In this document: in pieces, positions 9,064 to 16,010 of the stretch
How positions within the stretch are numbered: the stretch's first letter is position 1
Layout of the letters: each line of letters starts with the position of its first letter
From: Candidatus Villigracilis adiacens
Lineage (GTDB): Bacteria; Chloroflexota; Anaerolineae; Anaerolineales; Villigracilaceae
Direction: 5' to 3'
DNA: 64,000 bases
Assembly (NCBI GenBank): GCA_016703605.1
Contig: JADJBU010000024.1
Location: 1 to 64,000 of the forward strand
Notes under the pieces: model-generated
Seen by the model: only the letters and a program-made list of their open reading frames with translations
Told to the model about the DNA's origin: nothing
The model's database searches: none
Translations under genes and position numbers: made by a program

Positions 9064-9409
9064 ATTTCGTGCGGGCGGTATTATACCGCAAAGGGATATT
9101 GTGTCAATAAACATGTCTGAGGTCTGAGGTGGGTGTGCTAAAAGTTTGTAGATGAGTTTGCTCTCTTCGCCTCCTCGGCGAAGGATTTACTCGCAGGACG
9201 CCGCCGAGGACGGCGGCTTTGAGCCAGATTACAACAAACTTTGAGCACTCCCTCTGAGGCGTCCATGGCTTTTGCAAAGTCAGGAAAATCTTAACGCGAA
9301 TTCCACGAAAAGGCGGATGTCGCAAATTTCTTAATTGGTTTTCGCGTAAATTCGCCCAATTTGCGCTTTTCGCATTAAACCTTGCTGCAAATTTAAAGGG
9401 AGGTCAAGC
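9064..9409. repeat. Gene-free gap with dispersed repeat
   Basis: No credible gene. 9264-9378 is the inverted counterpart of the repeat at 5853-5963. Around 9140-9245 there are paired arms (AAAGTTTGTAGA / ACAACAAACTTT and GCCGCCGAGGACGGCGGC). Related sequence ATGG(C/T)TTTTGCAAAGTC occurs at 9262-9278 and, inverted, at 9551-9570. The element at 9410-9541 therefore appears to have landed inside an older inverted-repeat element. Confidence 0.55.
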
Positions 9410-9541
9410 GTAACTGCTCAGTCGGTTCGCCTTTCTGCCATGTCATTTCTCGTGGCGCGAGGCGCCACGAGAAATCCTTCTCAGTATCACGCAAGATTTC
9501 TCCTCGCTGACGCTCGTCGAAATGACAGGTTGAACAGTTAC
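9410..9541. mobile_element. 132-bp MITE, GTAACTGCTCAG family, copy 1, 8-bp target duplication
   Basis: The ends GTAACTGCTCAG and TGAACAGTTAC are inverted. The element is flanked by the perfect direct repeat GGTCAAGC (9402-9409 and 9542-9549). The interior holds a large hairpin (TCTCGTGGCGCGAGGCGCCACGAGA) and the marker TGTCATTTC...GAAATGACA. It has no transposase. GTAA-type ends with 8-bp duplications are typical of IS66-family elements, so an IS66-like transposase elsewhere may move it (inference). Confidence 0.88.
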
Positions 9542-9738
9542 GGTCAAGCGACTTTGCAAAAACCATACCGAGGCGTCAATATCGGGTGTATCGCAAAATT
9601 GACGGCGGCTTGCTCAAAGCCGCCGTCCTTTCCGACAGGTTCAGGGCAGTTTTTTCCGCCTCATGAGAAAACTCCGGACGTTTGGGGGTGCCGGTCATCG
9701 GAATGATTCCGCAACCATGCCCCGCCTGATTCAGGCTG

Positions 9739-9752
9739 TATAATTTACCCGA
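9739..9752 (+). promoter_or_regulatory. TATAAT-N7-ATG leaderless promoter of the histidine kinase
   Basis: TATAAT at 9739-9744 is followed seven bases later by the ATG at 9752. No ribosome site is present, as expected for a leaderless mRNA. Confidence 0.5.
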
Positions 9753-11545
9753 TGCAATTCACCCCGCTCCTCTATCCGTGGATGCTGTCCGTCGTCCTGA
9801 CCTTCTTCCTGGGGGTTTACACCCTGAGGTTTCGGAAACACACCGGCTCCATTCCCTTTATCGCAATGTGCTTCTTCGCCTCATTTTGGGCGTTCAGTTA
9901 CATCTTCGAACTTGGAGCGATGGACCTTACCGTAAAAATCTGGGCGGTGAAGATCAGTTACATCGGCGTGATCGGTGTCCCGTTTTCATGGACCGCCTTC
10001 GCGCTTGCCTACTCGGGGCATCAGGGCTGGCTCAACCGGAGGAACCTCCTGCTGGCATTGGTTTTTCCAGTCATTACCTACATTATCATTCTCACAAACG
10101 AACTTCACGGCTGGTTCTTTACAGAGTTCGGGCTGCAAACAGACCCGGTCTCCGGGCTGACCCTCATCCGCAACCCGCTCGGCTGGTGGTTTTGGCTTCA
10201 TGCGGTCTACATCTACGCCCTGTTGGTCGCCGGGTCCTACTTCCTGCTGCGCGAATTCTGGCAGAAACGGGATGTCTATCGCTCGCAGATCGTCGTCAAC
10301 TTTGCCGCGATTCTCCTGCCCTGGGTCGTGAATGGACTCGTCATTACCGGGGCGCTGCCCCTGCGCATCGACATTACCTCCGTCACATTCTCCGTCTCCA
10401 TTTTGATCCTGGGCTGGGGATTCCTGCGCTACCGCCTGCTGGATGTATCCCCGGTGGCGCACCGCGCCGTATTCGAATCGATATCAGACGCCGTGATCGT
10501 CCTCGACGGCGCGCTGCGAATCGCCGAATTGAACCCCGCCGCGCTCGACCTGTTCAAACTGAATTCCCATACCGTGATCGGCTCATCCTTCCGTCAGACC
10601 TTCGAAAAATGGATCTTCATCAACGAGAAGTCGCTGCAAACCCACGGCTATTACAAGGAAATCGTCCTGCAAGACGAGGGCGCGCCGATGCGCTGGCTCC
10701 ACCTGTTCGTCAGCGCCTTGCAGGCATCCAATGAACAGGACGGCGGCTGGATCGTCACCCTGCGCGACGTGACCAGCATCAAGGAAAACGAATCCGCGCT
10801 TGCAATCGCCCGCGATGAAGCCATGCGCGCCAACAGTTTCAAAATGCAGCTGCTTGCCAATGTCAGCCACGAACTGCGCACCCCGCTTGGCATCATCCTC
10901 GGCTATACCGACCTGCTCGCGCGCAAATCCTACGGTGACCTGTCGGATAAACAGGTTAATATCCTCGAACGCATCCGCGACAGCACGCAATACCTGGACG
11001 GTCTCGTCTCGGAACTTCTCGACCAGGCGCAATTGGACAGCGGAAAATTCAAACTCTCGATTGCCTCCTTCGAACCGCGCGTGGCGCTTGGCTCCGTATT
11101 CAACCAGCTCAGCGTTTTGGCAGAATCGAAAAACCTCGAATTCAAGGCAAACATCGCCGAAACCATGCCCGTCTCCATCGTCGGCGACAGCCAGCGGCTG
11201 AAACAGATCCTTGTCAACCTCATCAGCAACGCCATCAAATTTACCGAAATCGGAAAAATCTCAGTGGACATCCGCCCCTGCTCCCAGACCGAATGGATGA
11301 TGCGGGTCGAAGACACCGGACCCGGCATTCCATCCGAAGCGGCAAAGACCGTATTCGAACCGTTCAAACAATTACCCAACGCCCACAAAACGCTGCGCAA
11401 AGGATACGGGCTGGGGCTGTCCATATCGCGGCAGCTCATTCAACTGATGGGCGGAAGCATCTCCCTCGAAAGCGTGCCGGGCAGGGGCACATGCTTCACC
11501 GTCACCCTGCCTCTCATCACAGAAACCGATTACATCCACGCCTGA
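9752..11545 (+). CDS. Membrane sensor histidine kinase (7TM-PAS-HisKA-HATPase)
   Basis: 597 residues. About residues 1-225 form seven hydrophobic helices of the histidine-kinase N-terminal 7TM type. A PAS-like domain follows (about 235-345: SDAVIVLDGALRIAELNPAAL). The HisKA motif is NVSHELRTPLG with His 373 as the phosphorylation site, and the ATPase domain has NLISNAIKFT (N box), DTGPGIP (G1) and GYGLGLS at about 551 (G2). No response regulator is adjacent, so it is an orphan kinase. The ligand sensed by the membrane part is unknown. Confidence 0.92.
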   Translation: MQFTPLLYPWMLSVVLTFFLGVYTLRFRKHTGSIPFIAMCFFASFWAFSYIFELGAMDLTVKIWAVKISYIGVIGVPFSWTAFALAYSGHQGWLNRRNLLLALVFPVITYIIILTNELHGWFFTEFGLQTDPVSGLTLIRNPLGWWFWLHAVYIYALLVAGSYFLLREFWQKRDVYRSQIVVNFAAILLPWVVNGLVITGALPLRIDITSVTFSVSILILGWGFLRYRLLDVSPVAHRAVFESISDAVIVLDGALRIAELNPAALDLFKLNSHTVIGSSFRQTFEKWIFINEKSLQTHGYYKEIVLQDEGAPMRWLHLFVSALQASNEQDGGWIVTLRDVTSIKENESALAIARDEAMRANSFKMQLLANVSHELRTPLGIILGYTDLLARKSYGDLSDKQVNILERIRDSTQYLDGLVSELLDQAQLDSGKFKLSIASFEPRVALGSVFNQLSVLAESKNLEFKANIAETMPVSIVGDSQRLKQILVNLISNAIKFTEIGKISVDIRPCSQTEWMMRVEDTGPGIPSEAAKTVFEPFKQLPNAHKTLRKGYGLGLSISRQLIQLMGGSISLESVPGRGTCFTVTLPLITETDYIHA

Positions 11546-11796
11546 CCCGCGCTCCCCCACAAAGCCAAACCATGCCCATCCGCTTCACATCCAACGTTCA
11601 AGGCTGCGCCGAAACCGAGCGCGGCACGGCAACCCGCAGCGGAAATTATCCGCCGCCTGAAATCCGTTTTACCCGGCAGGCGGGCGGATTCCATTTTCAT
11701 CACGCCCTCGTCCATCAATGCTGCGGAATGGAACCAACCGGAAGCCCCATGCCTGAGAAAACCGTCCACGAAGCGGCCGTGCAGATCGGCAGATAA

Positions 11797-12801
11797 GTGG
11801 ACCAGCTGCTGCAAACCCGCCTGAACCACGCCATCGAGAAACGCGCAACCCTCCCCGCCTCTTCCGCAACGTTGAGCGGGATGCGCCACGAGGGAGCCTT
11901 CCGCCTCTTCAACGGATTCTACGAAGGCTTCCCCAGCCTTGTGCTGGATGTGTACGGAAGCACGCTGATCATCCACGATTATTCTGAGAACCCCGACCCA
12001 TCGCTGGGGAGTCAACTCTTTGAGTTTATTTCTCCACGTTTCGCCTGGATTCGCGCCGTCATCATTAAGACACGCAACGGCGGCGCCCAGGAGGACAAAC
12101 GCGGCAAATTGATCTTTGGCAGCCAGTCCGACCAAAAGATTCGAGAACACGGCGTCTGGTATGCCATTGACCTGACAATGAACCGCGACGCCAGTTTCTA
12201 CCTCGACACCGCCAACCTGCGAAAATGGTTATTGGAGAACACGCGCGGGAAATCTGTGTTGAACACCTTTGCCTACACGGGGAGTTTGGGCGTGGCGGCG
12301 ATGGCGGGCGGCGCGGCGAACGTCGTCCAGACGGATGCGAACCGTCAATTCCTCAACCTCGCAAAAGATACGTACGCCCTGAACGGGTTTCCCATTCAGA
12401 AACAGAACTTTATCACCCAGGATTTTTATCCCGCCATCGCCCGTTTCAAAACCGGAAGGCAAACATTCGACTGCGTCATCCTCGACCCGCCCTTCTTCTC
12501 CGTCACCCCGCGCGGCAAAGTGGACCTGGAGCATGAAAGCGAACGGCTCATCAACAAGGTCCGCCCGCTGATCGCAGACGGCGGAACGCTGGTTTCCATC
12601 AACAATGCCGTATTCCTCAGCGGCGCAGACTATATGAAAACGCTCGAAAAAATCTGCGCAGACGGCTATCTCAGCATCCGCGAGTTGATCCCTGTACCGG
12701 AGGATTTCATCGGTTTGAATCGAGTCGGAAAGCCGATCACCGACCCCGCGCCGTTCAATCACTCGACCAAGATCGCGGTTCTGGATGTGAGGAGAAAGTA
12801 G
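11797..12801 (+). CDS. Class I SAM methyltransferase, RlmI-like (rRNA m5C methyltransferase family)
   Basis: 334 residues. The SAM site is NTFAYTGSLGVAAMAGGA, followed by ILDPPFFS, the (D/N)PPF motif of nucleic-acid methyltransferases in the RlmI/RlmK group. The N-terminal part (GAFRLFNGFYEGFPSLVLDV) matches the EEHD-type domain of that group. The start is a GTG directly after an in-frame TAA (11794-11796) with a poor ribosome site, so the exact N-terminus is uncertain. The 250 bp upstream contain no gene I can support. RNA is the likely substrate, but the position is not readable. Confidence 0.82.
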   Translation: MDQLLQTRLNHAIEKRATLPASSATLSGMRHEGAFRLFNGFYEGFPSLVLDVYGSTLIIHDYSENPDPSLGSQLFEFISPRFAWIRAVIIKTRNGGAQEDKRGKLIFGSQSDQKIREHGVWYAIDLTMNRDASFYLDTANLRKWLLENTRGKSVLNTFAYTGSLGVAAMAGGAANVVQTDANRQFLNLAKDTYALNGFPIQKQNFITQDFYPAIARFKTGRQTFDCVILDPPFFSVTPRGKVDLEHESERLINKVRPLIADGGTLVSINNAVFLSGADYMKTLEKICADGYLSIRELIPVPEDFIGLNRVGKPITDPAPFNHSTKIAVLDVRRK

Positions 12802-12868
12802 GTTTTCCGTAGTCCACGCATACAACCACCGTCCCGAAGAGTTAGTCGAGCAACATTGACGGCTAATG

Positions 12869-12890
12869 GCGCCCTTCGGGGCGTTTTTTT
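12869..12890 (+). terminator. Intrinsic terminator of the RlmI-like gene
   Basis: GCGCCC-TTCG-GGGCGT stem followed by seven T. It lies between convergent genes; the T-run serves the plus-strand gene. Confidence 0.8.
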
Positions 12891-12906
12891 CTTTTACGGA
12901 TATAGT

Positions 12907-15135
12907 TTATTGTTGGTACGTGATGGATTCCGAATTCCAGACAAAATTATTGTCGAAATCGTATGCCATGACCACAAGCAGGTACTCGCCGTCCACCGGC
13001 GGGCTTGAATGGAAGGAAAAGCCCTGCTCGCCCCAGGTGAAGACATCCTGGCTCAGGAAGTATTCATACGCCCCATTGCCCTCGGCATCATACGTGATGA
13101 ACTGGTCGTATTCCGTGAAATGATCGCCGATCTGCGGGGTGATCTGCACGGGGTTGCTGGCTCCATCGCCGTCCGGGTCCGGGTAGGCATATGCGGACAG
13201 GAAGTTTCCGTAGGCATCAAAGGAAAGCAGGGCGTCCACCGGCGTAGCGCTGGAGGCAGCGGTATACTGCCCATAAACGCCGTAAACGGTATTCCCCTCC
13301 GCGCTCAGGTACTCGAGCGGCTCGAAGAGGGCGAATGCCTCGTGCTGGCCGTCCGTGAAAATGAAGAGGAGGGGTTGCCACTCAGCCTGCACCTGCACCG
13401 GACTGGGACCGTAATCCGGCGAGTTCACGCCGTCCACCGTGATGGTATTCTCCGCGACGTAGTAGGAGATATCGCCGATCCAGTAGAAATTGGAATTGGG
13501 ATCCCAAAAATAAAGCGCGGTGTAGATGTAAGCGACGTTGCCCTCCACGGTTGTCGAAATCGTGACGGTTTCATCGCCGCTGATGTTCGTGTCGGAAATT
13601 TGGAGAGGACCAATGGCGAGTTCGGACGCGCCGGGCGCAATCAGTTCCGCCGGGTGTGACGGCACAAACGTCATCCCTTCCTGCGGCGCAAACGGAGTAC
13701 CGGCGTAATGAAACGCCAGGAACTCATCCCAATAAGAGTCTTCGAAAAATTCGGAAGCCGATTCCACATAGGTCGGGGAAACGTTGCCGCTAAATTCAGT
13801 AAATTCGTACAGGTCCGAATCCGGGAAGTGGAATGCAATACCGGTCGAACCGGACATTGCTGAACCATGCATTTCAGCCACCAACGCCGATGAAATGGCA
13901 GACTGCAATTGGGCGGCGGCTTGCTGTAAAGCAGGTTCGCCGTTCAGGCTTGCCAATGTTTGGGAAAAGTTACCCAGGTCTATAAAAGACGGCGAGGCTT
14001 GCTCTCCGAAAAGCGAGGCGTAATGGCGCGCATAGGTCCTCGCCTCCGCCACCGTGGTTTGATCCATCGAAGCCATGAGGGATACGAATTGATTCATCGC
14101 GGCAATGACGTCCGGGATGCGCGCGCTTTCGACGGCGCTCATTGTGGCTTCGGCTTCTTGCTGGGCTATCTCATTCGCGGTGGCGCGGGCATACTCCGTG
14201 AGAAAGATATCTTCAGTTATGTAAGTCGCCACGATGGCTTGGGATACCCCTTTTCCGTCCATCGCCGGGTTCTGCGCCAGTTGCCCCATCCAGGCGGCAT
14301 GGGACAAGCCATAACCGGGGACGAGTTCCTCCGACGCGACGATAAAATTCGCATATGGATGCATCGCGCCAAACACTTCGATCTGCGCCATCAGGCACGC
14401 GTCGAAGATGATGGCTTCGAATTTTTCAATGCCGGTGTTTTGGCGGACTCCTTCAAGGGCGGAAACGATCTCGGGCATGGACATACCCGACTGAGAGTAC
14501 GCGTCGAGGTATCCGCCGGTCCAGCCGCCGCCATGATCGGACAGGATCAACGCGTATTTCTGCGCGGGATAATTCTGGATCGCCCAGGTGGCAAAATCGG
14601 TCAGGTTGCGGGGGTCACCCATATCCACCTCGCCAAGGTTTTCAAGGACGGGCGAGGCAATTGCCTCCAGGTTGTCATCCTGTGTAATCAAATACCTGCG
14701 CGTATCAGACCAGTTTCCATCAGCATCGAAACCGCCGTTGTAACGATCCATTTGAACGACGATGTTAACCTGGGGGCTCGAGCCGACCAATTCCATTTCG
14801 TTAATGTCGATCCACATTGATGCTTCCAGATCCCCGTCGTCCGCCGCGGAATAGACGATGATCGTCCATTCGGGCAGGGAGGAGGCGTCTGGGATCGGCG
14901 TCGAGGGGGCGGTATCGGCAGGGTTGTTACCCGCCGGGTCCGACGCGCCCGGCTCGGAACCGACATCCGGTATGGGAATCCCCAGGTATTCGAACAAGGC
15001 ATCCCCGTAATTGTAGAGCAGAATGGCGGCGCCGATACAGGCGCAGCAGAGGATCAACGCTGCCAGCCCTGCGGGAACGATCAGCTTCGATTTATTGCCG
15101 GGGCGCTTGCCAGTGAGTTCCGGTTGTTGCGTCAT
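12907..15135 (-). CDS. Membrane-anchored clostripain-like cysteine protease (family C11)
   Basis: 742 residues. There is a short cytoplasmic tail rich in Lys/Arg, one transmembrane helix (about 18-43, LILCCACIGAAILLYNYG) and an outside Pro/Ser/Asp linker. The caspase-like fold of clan CD starts at about 90 (EWTIIVYSAADDGDLE). The catalytic His is in LSDHGGGW (His 201) and the Cys in FDACLMAQ (Cys 247). The C11 domain extends to about 470; the last ~250 residues are beta-rich and unassigned. C11 enzymes cut after Arg or Lys. It is 18 bp downstream of the companion gene at 15154-15885 and probably in one operon with it. Confidence 0.9.
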   Translation of the reverse strand: MTQQPELTGKRPGNKSKLIVPAGLAALILCCACIGAAILLYNYGDALFEYLGIPIPDVGSEPGASDPAGNNPADTAPSTPIPDASSLPEWTIIVYSAADDGDLEASMWIDINEMELVGSSPQVNIVVQMDRYNGGFDADGNWSDTRRYLITQDDNLEAIASPVLENLGEVDMGDPRNLTDFATWAIQNYPAQKYALILSDHGGGWTGGYLDAYSQSGMSMPEIVSALEGVRQNTGIEKFEAIIFDACLMAQIEVFGAMHPYANFIVASEELVPGYGLSHAAWMGQLAQNPAMDGKGVSQAIVATYITEDIFLTEYARATANEIAQQEAEATMSAVESARIPDVIAAMNQFVSLMASMDQTTVAEARTYARHYASLFGEQASPSFIDLGNFSQTLASLNGEPALQQAAAQLQSAISSALVAEMHGSAMSGSTGIAFHFPDSDLYEFTEFSGNVSPTYVESASEFFEDSYWDEFLAFHYAGTPFAPQEGMTFVPSHPAELIAPGASELAIGPLQISDTNISGDETVTISTTVEGNVAYIYTALYFWDPNSNFYWIGDISYYVAENTITVDGVNSPDYGPSPVQVQAEWQPLLFIFTDGQHEAFALFEPLEYLSAEGNTVYGVYGQYTAASSATPVDALLSFDAYGNFLSAYAYPDPDGDGASNPVQITPQIGDHFTEYDQFITYDAEGNGAYEYFLSQDVFTWGEQGFSFHSSPPVDGEYLLVVMAYDFDNNFVWNSESITYQQ

Positions 15136-15153
15136 GATATTCTCCTATATCGT

Positions 15154-15885
15154 CTATGGCTGAAATTGGCAACCCCGATAGAATTCATCCACCCGAAGGC
15201 GGAGGAATTCGTTATCGAGTGTCTGGTCAAAGCCCGGAGCCGGGGTTGAATAGTAGTAGACAAAGTAAAACCGCCCGCCGACCGCAAAAATATAGTAACC
15301 TTCCCAACTATCGCCGGGCTGCGGGTCGCCGCCATTTTGTGTAAAAGACAGGAAGGAACCGCCGGGATTATTCAGGATCACAAAGAGGATATCTCCTACG
15401 AGAAATTCCTGATGGACAACTTCGGCGTTCGCTCCTCTGGCTTTTAAGACGATGGTTTCAAGCACCTCCTGCAATGAATCTTGTCTGTCTTCGGACGTAA
15501 ACGCTGACGATGAAATGAAAAATTCCACGCCATATCTCTGCCCGAGATCATCCGATGCGACGGCAGATCCGGTTCCATTTGTTGAGTCTTCCTGCGCCTC
15601 CAGAATCGGATTGAAACCCGGCGCCATAATGTCTTCGAAATTGCAGGAAAAGTTTCCGTCTGGCGCGGTGTAGATCGTCCCTTCGTATGTGCCGGCTTCG
15701 ATATTCACTTTGGGATTTCCGGTCTTGAAAAGGTTTAAGTAGGTCGGGTCGTTTATAACGGCGATGATGGGAACGGCAACGCACGCGCAAATACAAAGCA
15801 GGCTGAGGGCGCCGAAAGCTGTCAGCCAAACCCATTTTTTGGGTTTTGAGGCAGGTAATGGGACGGGTTGAGACGGGGTTTCCAT
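15154..15885 (-). CDS. Membrane-anchored protein, operon partner of the C11 protease
   Basis: 243 residues from the ATG at 15885, chosen because AAAGGAGCTCAT precedes it (an ORF extending to 15909 lacks such a site). A Pro-rich cytoplasmic head, one helix near 22-45 with a Cys cluster (LLCICACVAVPIIAV) and an outside domain of about 195 residues rich in aromatic and acidic positions. The helix resembles that of the C11 protease next door (CCACIGAAI). I do not recognise the outer domain. Co-transcription suggests it is a partner, substrate or inhibitor of the protease. Confidence 0.75.
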   Translation of the reverse strand: METPSQPVPLPASKPKKWVWLTAFGALSLLCICACVAVPIIAVINDPTYLNLFKTGNPKVNIEAGTYEGTIYTAPDGNFSCNFEDIMAPGFNPILEAQEDSTNGTGSAVASDDLGQRYGVEFFISSSAFTSEDRQDSLQEVLETIVLKARGANAEVVHQEFLVGDILFVILNNPGGSFLSFTQNGGDPQPGDSWEGYYIFAVGGRFYFVYYYSTPAPGFDQTLDNEFLRLRVDEFYRGCQFQP

Positions 15886-15989
15886 ATGAGCTCCTTTGAA
15901 TATCGGCAAGTGTACTCAGCCAGCGTGTCCCCAGCGTGTCCTGACGGGCAAATTCATCACAAATTCATCGAAATAGGAATTTTTGGGGA

Positions 15990-16010
15990 TATAATTTTCG
16001 GAAGACAGCA
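15990..16010 (+). promoter_or_regulatory. TATAAT -10 box and weak ribosome site for the SARP regulator
   Basis: TATAAT at 15990-15995, then TTTCGGAAGACAGCA before the ATG at 16011, with GGAAG as a possible ribosome site. The 125-bp divergent region is shared with the protease operon. Confidence 0.45.

Noticed and set aside
9440..9706. 88-codon plus-strand ORF
   Set aside because: It starts inside the MITE at 9410-9541 and continues into repeats; there is no ribosome site or protein-like pattern.
11530..12150. 206-codon minus-strand ORF
   Set aside because: Mostly antisense to the RlmI-like gene; no motif and a composition typical of a shadow.
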